Positions 8,703-17,792 of a DNA stretch of 63,263 nucleotides are shown here, piece after piece (the first letter of the stretch is position 1; every line of letters begins with the position of its first letter). The notes beneath the pieces were generated by a model. It did not search any database. It saw only the letters and a program-made list of their open reading frames with translations, and was not told the DNA's origin. The stretch is from the NCBI RefSeq assembly GCF_040199715.1, contig NZ_JBEFNA010000008.1:1-63263 (forward strand). The letters are read 5' to 3'. The position numbers were made by a program, and so were the translations under genes. The stretch comes from Fusobacterium sp. SYSU M8D902. GTDB lineage: Bacteria > Fusobacteriota > Fusobacteriia > Fusobacteriales > Fusobacteriaceae.

Positions 8703-9407
8703 ATGGGAATAAGATATAATAAAATAGAGGATAAACATCAGAGAGAGATAGTATTGCTAAAAAGCTTTCCTTGTAAATATGGAAAGTGTAGTTTTTGTAA
8801 CTATATAGAGGATAACTCTTTAGATGAAAAAGAGATAGATAGAGTAAATTTAGAGGTGCTACAGGAGGTAACAGGAGAGTATGGAGTTTTAGAGGTAATA
8901 AACTCTGGTTCTGTTTTTGAGTTAACACAGAGAACCTTAGCTGAGATAAAAAAAGTAGTGTTGGAAAAAAATATAAAAACTCTTTATTTTGAGATCTACT
9001 ATGGATATATTAAGAGATTGAAGGAGATTAGAGAGTACTTTTCAGGAATAGAGATTAGATTTAGAATGGGGCTTGAAACATTTGATAATAGATATAGAAT
9101 AGAAGGGTACAATAAGAATTTCTCTTTGAATGAGGAACAACTAGAAGAGATAGGAAAAGAGGTCTACTCTGTATGCTTACTCATCTGTACAAAGGGGCAG
9201 ACCAAAGAGATGATAGATAGAGATATCGAGCTTGGTTTGAGATATTTTAGAGGGATAACAATTAACATATTCATAGATAATGGTACAGTGGTAAAAAGAG
9301 ATGAAGAGTTAGTGAGATGGTTTATAAAAAAATACTCATACTTGACAGATGATGATAGAGTGGAACTTTTAATTGATAATAAAGATTTAGGAGTATTTGA
9401 ACAGTAG
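8703..9407 (+). CDS. Radical SAM family protein with a CX4CX2C cluster motif
   Basis: 234 residues. Cys24, Cys29 and Cys32 (CKYGKCSFC) form a CX4CX2C cluster motif rather than the usual CX3CX2C. The order that follows fits a radical SAM barrel: VINSGSVFEL (about 65-75), the GLETFDNRYR block near residue 120 typical of MiaB/Elp3/archaeosine-type enzymes, and a CLLICTKGQT strand. It lacks an accessory domain. No substrate is evident; queuosine- or tRNA-related radical SAM enzymes are the nearest comparison that comes to mind, but that is a guess. It has an extended -10 (TGGTATAAT, 8664-8672) and an AAAGGAG ribosome site. tRNA-Thr follows directly. Confidence 0.7.
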   Translation: MGIRYNKIEDKHQREIVLLKSFPCKYGKCSFCNYIEDNSLDEKEIDRVNLEVLQEVTGEYGVLEVINSGSVFELTQRTLAEIKKVVLEKNIKTLYFEIYYGYIKRLKEIREYFSGIEIRFRMGLETFDNRYRIEGYNKNFSLNEEQLEEIGKEVYSVCLLICTKGQTKEMIDRDIELGLRYFRGITINIFIDNGTVVKRDEELVRWFIKKYSYLTDDDRVELLIDNKDLGVFEQ

Positions 9408-9408
9408 T

Positions 9409-9437
9409 TTGATTTTTTCAACTAAATGTGCTATGAT
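9409..9437 (+). promoter_or_regulatory. Promoter for tRNA-Thr
   Basis: TTGATT, 17-base spacer, TATGAT, about 10 bases before the mature tRNA. It begins right after the stop of the preceding gene. Confidence 0.6.
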
Positions 9438-9447
9438 TAAGTTAGTT

Positions 9448-9523
9448 GCTCTAGTAGCTCACTAGGCAGAGCACTTGCATGGTAAGCAAGAGGTAGGTGG
9501 TTCGAATCCACTCTGGAGCACCA
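9448..9523 (+). tRNA. tRNA-Thr(GGT)
   Basis: Full cloverleaf: acceptor GCTCTAG pairs with CTGGAGC, D-arm GCTC/GAGC, anticodon stem CTTGC/GCAAG with loop ATGGTAA (anticodon GGT at 9481-9483, reading ACC and ACU), T-arm with TTCGAAT, and an encoded CCA end. Confidence 0.95.
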
Positions 9524-9538
9524 TAAAAAAATATCTAG

Positions 9539-9568
9539 ATCGGTAACATATGTTACCGATTTTTTTTT
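9539..9568 (+). terminator. Terminator after tRNA-Thr
   Basis: A perfect 22-base palindrome (ATCGGTAACAT and its complement) leads into nine T residues. Confidence 0.85.
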
Positions 9569-9616
9569 AATTTTAATGTACTATATTAGTGAAGTAAATT
9601 TAAGGAGGTAGTTTTT

Positions 9617-11284
9617 ATGTGTAATGGAAAGATGTTTTGTTATCAATGTCAAGAGACAGCTCAAGGCAAGGGTTGTTCAATTGTAGGTGTATGTGGGAAA
9701 AAGGCAGAAACAGCTAATTTACAAGATCTGTTAATATATATTACAAAAAGTGTAGCTATCTGTAGCTCAATTTTAAGAAGAAGAGAGAGTATTTCAAGAG
9801 AGGTAGAGAGATACCTAATCAATTCACTATTTATCACAATAACTAATGCTAACTTTGATGATGAGGCTATTATAGCTGAGATAAGAAAAGGATTGAAATT
9901 GAGAGAGGAATTGAAATCAAAATTGCTTGAGAGTGAAAATGTAGAGCTTGAAAAGTATGGAGAGATAGTTTCAGTAACTATAAATAGTGATGAGGAGATA
10001 TTGGAATATTCTAAGAGAAAAGAGGTTGGAATCTTAAGAAGTGAAAACGAGGATATAAGATCGTTGAGAGAGCTATTGACATATGGATTAAAGGGTATGG
10101 GAGCTTATGCTGAACATGCTATGAATTTAGGAAAAGTAGATAGTGATATAATTGCCTTTGTGGAAAAAGGGTTGATAGCAACTTTAGATGATACAATGAC
10201 AGGTGAAGAGTTAACAGCCTTAGTCTTAGAGTGTGGAAACTATGGAGTGAAGGTAATGGCTCTTTTAGATGAGGCAAATACCTCAGCTTTTGGAAATCCT
10301 GTAATTACAAAGGTAAATATAGGAGTAGGGTCAAGACCGGGAATACTTATAAGTGGACACGATTTAAATGACTTGAAACAGTTATTGGAGCAGAGTGAGA
10401 ATAGTGGAGTGGATATCTATACTCATTCTGAGATGTTACCAGGACATTACTATCCAGAATTAAAAAAATATCCACACTTTTTTGGAAACTATGGAAATGC
10501 TTGGTGGAAACAGAAGGAGGAGTTTGAGAAATTTAATGGACCAATAGTGTTTACAACAAACTGTATAGTTCCACCTTCAAAGGAGTCAACTTACCAAGAT
10601 AGAGTATTTACAACTAATGCAGCTGGTTATCCAGGATGGAAAAGAGTTAAGATAAACAAAGATGGAAGTAAGGATTTTTCAGAAGTAATAGAGTTGGCAA
10701 AAAAGTGTAAATCTCCTACAGAATTGGAAAAAGGAGAGATAGTTGGTGGATTTGCACACAATCAAGTACTAGCTCTAGCAGATAAAGTTATAGAGAATGT
10801 AAAATCAGGAGCAATTAAGAGATTTGTGGTAATGGCTGGTTGTGATGGAAGAATGAATAGTAGAAATTACTATACAGAATTTGCTGAAAAGTTGCCAAAA
10901 GACACAGTTATTTTAACTGCTGGTTGTGCAAAATATAAGTATAATAAATTAAATCTAGGAGAGATAAATGGTATTCCAAGAGTACTAGATGCTGGACAGT
11001 GTAATGATTCCTACTCACTAGCTGTGATTGCTCTAAAATTGAAGGAAGTTTTTGGATTAAATGACATAAACGAGTTACCAATTGTCTATAATATAGCTTG
11101 GTATGAACAAAAAGCTGTAATAGTATTACTTGCTCTACTATATTTAGGAGTGAAAAATATACACTTAGGACCAACACTACCAGCTTTTCTATCTCCAAAT
11201 GTGGCTAAAGTCTTAGTTGATAATTTTGGAATTGCTGGGATAGGAAGTGTAGATGAAGATTTAGAAAAATTTAATTTGAGATAG
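9617..11284 (+). CDS. hcp: Hybrid cluster protein (hydroxylamine reductase)
   Basis: 555 residues, the length of class I Hcp from anaerobes. The N-terminal cluster ligands Cys8, Cys11, Cys20 and Cys26 (CX2CX8CX5C) are visible, and the later Cys, His and Glu residues of the hybrid Fe-S-O cluster lie in the conserved segments [23 protein letters not shown] and DAGQCNDSY. Hcp reduces hydroxylamine in vitro and acts as a nitric oxide reductase in vivo in E. coli, so the likely role is nitrosative stress protection. No hcr reductase follows, as is usual for class I enzymes. AGGAGG precedes the ATG. I see no clear terminator after it. Confidence 0.95.
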   Translation: MCNGKMFCYQCQETAQGKGCSIVGVCGKKAETANLQDLLIYITKSVAICSSILRRRESISREVERYLINSLFITITNANFDDEAIIAEIRKGLKLREELKSKLLESENVELEKYGEIVSVTINSDEEILEYSKRKEVGILRSENEDIRSLRELLTYGLKGMGAYAEHAMNLGKVDSDIIAFVEKGLIATLDDTMTGEELTALVLECGNYGVKVMALLDEANTSAFGNPVITKVNIGVGSRPGILISGHDLNDLKQLLEQSENSGVDIYTHSEMLPGHYYPELKKYPHFFGNYGNAWWKQKEEFEKFNGPIVFTTNCIVPPSKESTYQDRVFTTNAAGYPGWKRVKINKDGSKDFSEVIELAKKCKSPTELEKGEIVGGFAHNQVLALADKVIENVKSGAIKRFVVMAGCDGRMNSRNYYTEFAEKLPKDTVILTAGCAKYKYNKLNLGEINGIPRVLDAGQCNDSYSLAVIALKLKEVFGLNDINELPIVYNIAWYEQKAVIVLLALLYLGVKNIHLGPTLPAFLSPNVAKVLVDNFGIAGIGSVDEDLEKFNLR

Positions 11285-11344
11285 TTATATACTTATATAG
11301 TTTGAAGTGTTTTGAAATAATCATAAAAATACCTCTTTAAATCG

Positions 11345-11391
11345 TTGACAATATGTGTATCATAATATATAATATGTTGTATATGTGATAC
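11345..11391 (+). promoter_or_regulatory. Consensus promoter with flanking dyad for the fumarate reductase-like gene
   Basis: TTGACA at 11345-11350, a 17-base spacer and TATAAT at 11368-11373, a full consensus promoter. An inverted repeat (GTATCATA at 11357-11364, TGTGATAC at 11384-11391, 7 of 8 matching) brackets the -10, which looks like an operator for a dimeric repressor or an activator of the CRP/FNR kind. The regulator is not identifiable from the sequence. Confidence 0.6.
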
Positions 11392-11424
11392 TAATATTAA
11401 AATAATTTGGGAGGTATTTTTTAT

Positions 11425-13128
11425 ATGAAAAAAAGACTGATAAGTATGATTTCAGCTTTATCACTTCTTTTTACAGCTAGCTATGGAGCAGAGGTAGAGG
11501 GAGTTGGAAAAGGTTATAAAGGGGATATTAAAGTAGGAGTTACATATGAGGGTAACGAGATAAAAGAGGTAAAAGTATTAGAACATCAAGAGACTAACTT
11601 TACTAAAAGAGCTATGAAAGAGATCACTAAGAATATAGTGGCTACTCAAAATGTAGATGTAGACAACGTAGCAGGAGCAACTTATACATCTGAGGGGATA
11701 AAAGAGGCTGTTAAATCTGCAATGGCAACAGCTGGAATAGTATTAAATAGCAAATCAGCAGTAAAAGAGGAGAAGGTGGCTTTAACTGATACTACAACTG
11801 ATGTGGTAGTAGTAGGTGGAGGAGGTGCTGGACTTACAGCAGCTATCTCAGCTAAAGAAAAGGGAGTAAATGTAATACTGGTTGAAAAAATGGCAATGTT
11901 AGGTGGAAACACTAACTATGCAACAGCTGGAATAAATGCAGCTAACTCAAAATTACAGCAAAAATTAGGAATTGAAGATAGTTCAGAACTATTTTACCAA
12001 GATACATTAAAAGGTGGAAAGAATAAAAATAATCCTGAACTTTTAAAAACTATGACAGATAGATCTGGAGATATTATCACTTGGTTAGTAGATAGAGGAG
12101 CTGATCTAACAGAGGTAACTTATACAGGTGGTCAAAGTGTAAAAAGAATCCATAGACCAACAGGGGGAAAAGCTGTAGGACCTATGATTGTAGAGACATT
12201 AGGAAATGTAGCTGAAAAAGAGGGAATAGATATTAGACTTGAGAGTTCAGTAAAAGAGATATTAAAAGATGGAGATAAAGTAGTAGGTGTAAAAGTAGAA
12301 CATAAGGGAGAGGTTTACACTATACATGCTAAAGCTGTAGTAATGGCAACAGGTGGATTTGGAGCTAACTCAAAAATGGTAGCTAAATATAAACCAGAGT
12401 TAAAGGATTTTGGATCAACAAATAGCCCAGCTATAACAGGAGAGGGAATAGCTATGGTTGAATCTGTGGGAGGAACATTAGTAGATATGACAGAGATACA
12501 AACTCACCCAACAGTTGTTCATCACAATACAGCTATGATAACAGAGGCTGTTAGAGGAGAGGGAGCTATCCTTGTAAATAGAAAAGGAGAGAGATTTATC
12601 AATGAGCTAGAGACAAGAGACGTGGTTTCTAAAGCGGAGTTAGCTCAAGATGGTAAGAGTGCTTTCTTAGTATTTGATGAATCTATAAGAGAGAAACTAG
12701 GGGCTATAAACAACTACATTAAAAAAGGTTATGCTATATCTGGTAACTCATTAGATGAATTAGCTGAAAAAATAGGAGTGGATAAGAAAAATCTTAATGC
12801 TACTATGAATAAGTACAATGAGTACGTAAAAGCTGGAAAAGATACAGAGTTCAATAAGAATATTCTACCAAGAGAGTTAGGAAAAGCTCCTTTCTATGCA
12901 ATTGAGGTTTCACCTGCTGTACACCATACAATGGGAGGAGTTTCTATCAATAGTTCTGCTGAAGTGTTGACAGCTGATGGAAAGGTAATAAAAGGACTTT
13001 ATGCAGCTGGAGAGATAACTGGTGGAGTACATGGAGCTAACAGAATAGGTGGAAACGCTATGACAGATATAACTGTATTTGGAAATATAGCTGGAAATAA
13101 TGCAGCTGAATACTCTAAGAATAACTAA
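11425..13128 (+). CDS. Exported FMN-binding, FAD-dependent fumarate reductase-like flavoprotein
   Basis: 567 residues. A Sec signal peptide (cleavage near SYGA-EV, about residue 24) precedes an FMN-binding domain (about 28-105) whose DNVAGAT motif ends at Thr86, the probable site for covalent FMN attachment by ApbE. From residue 126 an FAD domain begins (VVVVGGGGAG), and the C-terminal part matches the soluble periplasmic fumarate reductases: THPT, EAVRGEGAI, VHHTMGG and GANRIGGNA carry the His and Arg residues that bind and protonate fumarate. No heme domain is present. The enzyme probably takes electrons from a membrane donor and reduces fumarate or a similar enoate outside the inner membrane. 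The ATG at 11425 was preferred over an upstream frame start because it opens the signal peptide. Confidence 0.88.
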   Translation: MKKRLISMISALSLLFTASYGAEVEGVGKGYKGDIKVGVTYEGNEIKEVKVLEHQETNFTKRAMKEITKNIVATQNVDVDNVAGATYTSEGIKEAVKSAMATAGIVLNSKSAVKEEKVALTDTTTDVVVVGGGGAGLTAAISAKEKGVNVILVEKMAMLGGNTNYATAGINAANSKLQQKLGIEDSSELFYQDTLKGGKNKNNPELLKTMTDRSGDIITWLVDRGADLTEVTYTGGQSVKRIHRPTGGKAVGPMIVETLGNVAEKEGIDIRLESSVKEILKDGDKVVGVKVEHKGEVYTIHAKAVVMATGGFGANSKMVAKYKPELKDFGSTNSPAITGEGIAMVESVGGTLVDMTEIQTHPTVVHHNTAMITEAVRGEGAILVNRKGERFINELETRDVVSKAELAQDGKSAFLVFDESIREKLGAINNYIKKGYAISGNSLDELAEKIGVDKKNLNATMNKYNEYVKAGKDTEFNKNILPRELGKAPFYAIEVSPAVHHTMGGVSINSSAEVLTADGKVIKGLYAAGEITGGVHGANRIGGNAMTDITVFGNIAGNNAAEYSKNN

Positions 13129-13153
13129 TATAAATTAAATAGAAAATTGTTAG

Positions 13154-13195
13154 AAAAGGAGAAGATTTTACTTTGAGTAAGATTTTCTCCTTTTT
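13154..13195 (+). terminator. Terminator after the fumarate reductase-like gene
   Basis: AAAAGGAGAA pairs with TTCTCCTTTT across an internally paired loop, followed by T residues. Confidence 0.75.
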
Positions 13196-13257
13196 ATAGC
13201 TTTATGAGGTAAAATATGCTAGAATTACCTTATATTAGAGAGTGAAAGGGAGTTTGA

Positions 13258-14031
13258 ATGAGAGTATTGATAACAGGGGCAACAGGTGGAATTGGAGAGG
13301 CTTTAATTCAGGTATTTGCCTCAGAGGGTTATGAGATTATAGCAGTAGGAAGGAATAGAGAGAAGTTAGAAGAGTTGGAGAAAAGATTTCCCAAAAGGGT
13401 AGTGGGATATTCAGTAGATCTAGAGAGTAGTGATGAGATAGATAGATTTTTTGAGAGTGTGGATAATTTGGATATCAATATACTTATCAATGGGTCAGGA
13501 GTTGGAGAGATAGGATATTTTGAAGATATTTCATATTCAGATTTAAAGAGTATGCTTGATACAAATGTGTTGGCTCTGACTAAGTTTACAAAGTATTTTT
13601 ATGATAAGATGGTAAAAAAAGGAGAGGGACATATTATAAATATATCTTCAACTGCTGGATTTCAGCAAGGTGGTGCTCTTATGAGTGCCTATTATGCAAC
13701 CAAAGCTTATGTGAATTCACTAACTTTATCTATCTATGAGGAGGGAAGAGAAAAGGGGGTAAAAGTGACTCTCTTAGCTCCAGGACCTACTAAAACAAAT
13801 TTTAAAGGAATGGATAAGAAGTTGACCAGCTTTGAAAAACTCTATGTAACTACAGCTGAAGAGGTAGCAAAAGAGTTGTGGAGTGGGTTAAAAAGAGAGA
13901 AGTTGATAGTTATTCCTGGAAGAATAAATAGGATTTTATATTTTATAGATAAGTTTATCCCATTGAAATTAAAACTAAAATTAGTGAAGAGGGTACAGAT
14001 GAAAAAAATAGAAAAAATATTTTCGTTTTAG
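13258..14031 (+). CDS. Short-chain dehydrogenase/reductase
   Basis: 257 residues of classical SDR type: NAD(P)-binding TGATGGIG at residues 6-13, the NNxG equivalent INGSG, the catalytic Ser in NISSTAG and the YYATK active-site Tyr/Lys. The basic residues after the first strand (VGRNREKL) suggest NADP preference. The hydrophobic, basic C-terminal tail (about 215-257) may touch the membrane. Substrate unknown. It ends 43 bases before the next gene, which has its own -10. Confidence 0.85.
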   Translation: MRVLITGATGGIGEALIQVFASEGYEIIAVGRNREKLEELEKRFPKRVVGYSVDLESSDEIDRFFESVDNLDINILINGSGVGEIGYFEDISYSDLKSMLDTNVLALTKFTKYFYDKMVKKGEGHIINISSTAGFQQGGALMSAYYATKAYVNSLTLSIYEEGREKGVKVTLLAPGPTKTNFKGMDKKLTSFEKLYVTTAEEVAKELWSGLKREKLIVIPGRINRILYFIDKFIPLKLKLKLVKRVQMKKIEKIFSF

Positions 14032-14074
14032 TAAAAAAGTGATATAATAATTTTATTAAAAAGTGGAGGGGATT

Positions 14075-15238
14075 ATGAAAAAAATTTATCTCATGTTGAT
14101 CTTGATAGTGACATTGTGTAGTTGTTCTTACTTTCAGGTAAAAGATGCAATAAAAGAGGCAGATAGAGGAAATTATGTGGCATCTCTAAATAGTTTATTA
14201 AGTGTTTTGAGAGAGGACAGCGAGGATAGACGTGCTTTAGATGCTTTTGAATTGATCTATCCAAGTGCTGAAAAGAAGTATTATGATGAGCTGGATCTCT
14301 CAAGAGGAATTGATATAGTGAGATATACCAAGGCTCTATTAAATCTTTTGAGAGTGCAAGAGGCATACTATAATTTACCTGAAATTAGTAAAAAATCTGT
14401 GGCAGTTGTGAAACCTCCAATACAGGAGAGAAACTCTATAAAAAAGGAGTTAGCTCAAAATTTTTATGATTTAGGTATGAGAATGAAACCTGTGACATAT
14501 GAGGAGAAATTGAGAACATATGGATATTTTTCACAGGCTAAAAAATATGACTTGAATGGAAGAAAAGATATTAAGAGTAAGTATAACTCTAGTAGAGAGA
14601 GTGCCTTAGGAAGATTCTATCTGAATTTTACAGGGGAGAGAAGATACTTTGTGGACAGTTCAAAGGAGAGAGTACAAAAGAATTTGGAGAGTTATCCACT
14701 ATTTTCTTTAGGTAATAGTAAAAATTATAATTTGAGATATGATGTAAATATCTCTAATGTAAATTATCTACCACCCAAAACTATGAGTTATAGTGGAGTA
14801 GATAGTTATATTGAGAAAGTTATAAAAAAAGTGATGGAAAAAGTAGTTGAAACAAAGGTAGTAGATGGAAAAACAGTGCAGATTGAAAAGTGGGTTCCTG
14901 TGGAGAAAGTAGTAGAGGTAGAGGTATTTTATAGATATGTTGAGTATATTAAAGAGACATCTATGAGTTATGACCTTTCATATGCACTTAAAGAGAAGAA
15001 TGGAACAGTGATAAAAGAGAATAAGAAAAAAATAGCATTTAAAGATAGAGTAAATTGGGTTGAGTACTATCCGTTAAATCCAATACTTGGGTTTAGACCA
15101 ATTAATTTCCCAGTTAGTGAGTATGAAAAATATGTGTTGAGTAGGGAAGCTATGGAGGAGAAGGTATTACAACTTGGAAATGATGAGCTAGATGGAGTGT
15201 TAAAAGAGTTAGATTCAAATAGAATAATTGATTGGTAG
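14075..15238 (+). CDS. Putative lipoprotein of unknown function
   Basis: 387 residues. A signal peptide ends in TLCSC, an acceptable lipobox, so the mature protein is probably lipid-anchored. The rest is charged with predicted helix in the first half, including a tetratricopeptide-like start (AIKEADRGNYVASLNSLLSVL, about 23-43), and a central run of repeated KVVE/KVVD/KVVEVEV steps (about 250-285). I recognise no enzyme motif. The start at 14075 has GGAGGG before it; an in-frame GTG 12 bases upstream lies before that site. TATAAT at 14043 could be its -10. The stop abuts the aminotransferase gene. Confidence 0.7.
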   Translation: MKKIYLMLILIVTLCSCSYFQVKDAIKEADRGNYVASLNSLLSVLREDSEDRRALDAFELIYPSAEKKYYDELDLSRGIDIVRYTKALLNLLRVQEAYYNLPEISKKSVAVVKPPIQERNSIKKELAQNFYDLGMRMKPVTYEEKLRTYGYFSQAKKYDLNGRKDIKSKYNSSRESALGRFYLNFTGERRYFVDSSKERVQKNLESYPLFSLGNSKNYNLRYDVNISNVNYLPPKTMSYSGVDSYIEKVIKKVMEKVVETKVVDGKTVQIEKWVPVEKVVEVEVFYRYVEYIKETSMSYDLSYALKEKNGTVIKENKKKIAFKDRVNWVEYYPLNPILGFRPINFPVSEYEKYVLSREAMEEKVLQLGNDELDGVLKELDSNRIIDW

Positions 15239-15247
15239 GTGAAGATT

Positions 15248-16498
15248 ATGATAGCTAAAGATCTAGGTGATAGAGAGATTGTAGATAAGGTTTTTTCAGT
15301 TGCAAAGAAAGCTAAAGAGGCTATGTTGGAGTATGGAGATAGTGTTATAGATGCAACAATAGGATCTCTATATGATGAGGAGGGAAAACTCGTTGTCTTG
15401 AATACAGCAATGGAGGTATATAGGGAGTTACCCCCTGAGGATATAACAGGATATGCTTCAAATTTTACTGGAACTCCAGAGTATAAGGAGAGTGTAAAAA
15501 TCTCACTTTTTGGTAGAGATTATGAGAGTTTTTTATCAGAGCATCACTGTGAAGTGATTGCTACACCTGGTGGAAGTGGAGCTATCAGTACAAGTATTAG
15601 AAATTATCTAGGATATGGGGATACTATTTTATTGCCTAAATGGTTGTGGAGTCCGTACATTCTTATGGCTAAAGATAGAAAAGGAAGCTGTGAGTTTTAT
15701 GAGATGTTCGATAATAAAAATGAGTTTGATATAGCTGATCTTAAAGAGAGAGTGGAAAGATTATCAAAAATACAGGAGAATGTGGTTTTGATAATCAATG
15801 ATCCCTGCCAAAATCCAACTGGTTACCGTTTGACAATTGAAGAGTGGCAAAGAGTGAGAGAGATATTGGTAGATTGCTCTAAAAGAGCCAATGTGATTGT
15901 TATTGTGGATATTGCTTATATTGATTTTGATGACAGAGAGTTTGAGGAGAAAAGAGAGTTTTTAGAGATATTCAAAAATCTACCAGAGAGAGTTTTGACA
16001 ATTTTTACATTTAGTCTTTCAAAATCATTAACTTGTTATGGTTTGAGAGTTGGGGCTCAAATTGCTTTAACTACATCAGAAACAGTAATTAAAGAGTTTG
16101 TTTCAGCTAACTCCTACACTTGCCGTGCCACTTGGTCAAATATATCAAGAGGTGGAATGGCAATGTTTAGTAAGCTTATCTCTGACAAAGAAAAAACTGA
16201 AAAATTGAGAGTTGAAAGAGAGCATTATAGGGAGCTTATAGCTCAAAGAGCAGAGATCTTTACAAGAGAGGCTAGAGAGTGCGGATTAGATATCTTACCA
16301 TATGTAAGTGGATTCTTTTTAACTATTCCAACAGGAGAGTATACAGCTAAAATGGAGGAGTTATTAGAGAAAAATCACATCTATACAGTGGTATTGGATG
16401 AGGGGATAAGAATAGCTCTTTGTAGTGTTCCTAAGAGAAAGATAGAGGGATTGGCTTTTAAAATAAAAGAGCTTTTAGAGTGTGCAAAACAGAAATAG
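15248..16498 (+). CDS. PLP-dependent class I/II aminotransferase
   Basis: 416 residues with the aspartate/aromatic aminotransferase fold. NDPCQNPTGY holds the Asn that contacts the PLP ring, VDIAYIDFD supplies the ring-nitrogen Asp, and SLSKSLTCYGLRVG carries the Schiff-base Lys and phosphate-binding Arg. The last motif (SKSLTxYGxRxG) is closest to TyrB/AspC-type enzymes, so aspartate or aromatic amino acids are likely substrates. The ATG at 15248 was chosen because an AGGTG site lies before it; a GTG at 15239 would add three residues. It follows the lipoprotein gene by 9 bases. Confidence 0.85.
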   Translation: MIAKDLGDREIVDKVFSVAKKAKEAMLEYGDSVIDATIGSLYDEEGKLVVLNTAMEVYRELPPEDITGYASNFTGTPEYKESVKISLFGRDYESFLSEHHCEVIATPGGSGAISTSIRNYLGYGDTILLPKWLWSPYILMAKDRKGSCEFYEMFDNKNEFDIADLKERVERLSKIQENVVLIINDPCQNPTGYRLTIEEWQRVREILVDCSKRANVIVIVDIAYIDFDDREFEEKREFLEIFKNLPERVLTIFTFSLSKSLTCYGLRVGAQIALTTSETVIKEFVSANSYTCRATWSNISRGGMAMFSKLISDKEKTEKLRVEREHYRELIAQRAEIFTREARECGLDILPYVSGFFLTIPTGEYTAKMEELLEKNHIYTVVLDEGIRIALCSVPKRKIEGLAFKIKELLECAKQK

Positions 16499-16508
16499 GG
16501 TAATAAAA

Positions 16509-16533
16509 AAGCTGTAGATTATCTCTACAGCTT
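16509..16533. terminator. Bidirectional terminator
   Basis: Perfect 10-base stem AAGCTGTAGA/TCTACAGCTT between convergent genes. The T-run is stronger on the minus strand (six T). Confidence 0.75.
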
Positions 16534-16553
16534 AAATTATTTACTTATAACTC

Positions 16554-16826
16554 TTATTTGCTAAAGTATTTACCTTCGATATCCTCATAGTTATCAACTG
16601 AGTGCTCAGTACCTTGTACTTTTTTCATATCATATTTGATCTGCTCAGCTATGATAGATACATACTTAGCTAGAACTTCCTGCTTTTCTAATAATAATTT
16701 CTTCTGATCCTCATCAGTACCAGTTTTAAATTCTTCACTATTGATGAAGTTATTAAGTCTTTCTAATCTAGCTACTTCTGCTTCATACTCCTCTTTGATG
16801 TATTTTAGATTTTTTTCGATTCCCAT
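16554..16826 (-). CDS. Small helical protein resembling the phage crAss001_48-related family
   Basis: 90 residues, nearly all helix, with the order LERLNNFINSEEFKTG then EDQKKLLLEKQEVLAKYVSIIAEQI. This spacing (a helix, a short FINSEEF turn, then a long Gln/Leu-rich helix) recalls the small phage and prophage proteins named after crAss001_48. I recognise it by pattern only. No other phage gene lies nearby, so it is either a domesticated remnant or a host relative. It has its own promoter (16888-16915), AAGGAGG ribosome site and terminator, so it is probably expressed. Confidence 0.7.
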   Translation of the reverse strand: MGIEKNLKYIKEEYEAEVARLERLNNFINSEEFKTGTDEDQKKLLLEKQEVLAKYVSIIAEQIKYDMKKVQGTEHSVDNYEDIEGKYFSK

Positions 16827-16887
16827 AATAATCCTCCTTATAATAAAAAATCTTTTCCTTTAAAGTAAATTATTATACTATACCTCT

Positions 16888-16915
16888 ATTATACACCCTT
16901 TTAGAAATTTTACAA
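16888..16915 (-). promoter_or_regulatory. Promoter for the 90-residue protein
   Basis: Minus strand TTGTAA, 16-base spacer, TATAAT, followed by a second TATAAT 10 bases later. Confidence 0.5.
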
Positions 16916-16927
16916 GTAAATTATTAA

Positions 16928-17272
16928 TTAATCAGCAAGTAATGCTCCTAATCTCTTTCCACCTAAGATGTGAAAATGTAGGTGGAATACCTCTTGTCCA
17001 CCAAATTCATTACAATTTGTAATCACTCTATAACCATCTTCTGCAATTCCAAGATCTTTAGTTATTTTAGCAATGGCAAGATACATCTCTCCAATTATCT
17101 CTCTATCCTCTTCAGTAATGTGATTGATAGTAGGGATCTCTTTTTTAGGCACTACTAAAATATGTACAGGAGCAGCAGGGTTAATATCTTTAAAAGCGAT
17201 AACTTTATCATTTTCAAAGACAATAGAAGCTGGGATCTCTCTATTTATTATTTTTGTAAAAATAGTTGCCAT
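16928..17272 (-). CDS. HIT family nucleotide hydrolase
   Basis: 114 residues covering the histidine triad fold; the triad HLHFHILGG lies near residue 95. HIT proteins of the HinT type hydrolyse purine nucleoside phosphoramidates and aminoacyl-AMP. The ATG at 17272 has GGAG eight bases upstream and begins with the typical MATIFTKIINREIP; an in-frame start 27 bases earlier would sit inside rpiB. It lies 13 bases after rpiB in the same operon. Confidence 0.92.
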   Translation of the reverse strand: MATIFTKIINREIPASIVFENDKVIAFKDINPAAPVHILVVPKKEIPTINHITEEDREIIGEMYLAIAKITKDLGIAEDGYRVITNCNEFGGQEVFHLHFHILGGKRLGALLAD

Positions 17273-17285
17273 ACAATCATCTCCA

Positions 17286-17717
17286 TTAAATTTCTTCAAT
17301 AGCGTTTATTCTGTTAAGATGTCTTCCACCGTCAAATTGAGTATTTAAGAAGATATCTACCATTTCAAGAGCAAGAACATCTCCTACTATTCTTCCACCC
17401 ATAGCTAAAACATTAGCATCATTGTGCTCTCTTGTCAATCTAGCCATAGTTGTGTTTGTGCAAAGAGCTGCTCTTACACCTGGTACTTTGTTAGCAGAGA
17501 TAGAGATTCCTATTCCTGTTCCACATACAACGATACCATAGTCAGCATCTTTATTTACAACAGCATGTCCAACAGCATGTCCAAACTTAGGATAATCAAC
17601 AGAAGCAGTTGAGTTAGTTCCTAAATCTAATACTTCATACCCCTTTTCTAAAAGATGAGTTTTAATCTTCTCCTTTAATTCAAATCCACCGTGATCAGCA
17701 CCTAAAGCTATTTTCAT
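17286..17717 (-). CDS. rpiB: Ribose-5-phosphate isomerase B
   Basis: 143 residues of the RpiB/LacAB family. GADHGGFELKE at the N terminus binds the phosphate, and VCGTGIGISISANK holds the catalytic Cys (about residue 66). The enzyme interconverts ribose 5-phosphate and ribulose 5-phosphate in the non-oxidative pentose phosphate pathway; allose 6-phosphate isomerase is a possible side activity. It starts with a good AGGAGG site and is followed by the HIT gene. Confidence 0.95.
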   Translation of the reverse strand: MKIALGADHGGFELKEKIKTHLLEKGYEVLDLGTNSTASVDYPKFGHAVGHAVVNKDADYGIVVCGTGIGISISANKVPGVRAALCTNTTMARLTREHNDANVLAMGGRIVGDVLALEMVDIFLNTQFDGGRHLNRINAIEEI

Positions 17718-17760
17718 TTTTCCTCCTTAAAATTCTAAATATTTTTATTCAAACTTAATA

Positions 17761-17783
17761 AAAGGACTGACAAAAGCCAGTCC
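17761..17783 (-). terminator. Terminator after slyD
   Basis: GGACTG/CAGTCC stem followed on the minus strand by TTTTATTAAG; short stem and interrupted T-run. Confidence 0.6.
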
Positions 17784-17792
17784 CATAATTAA

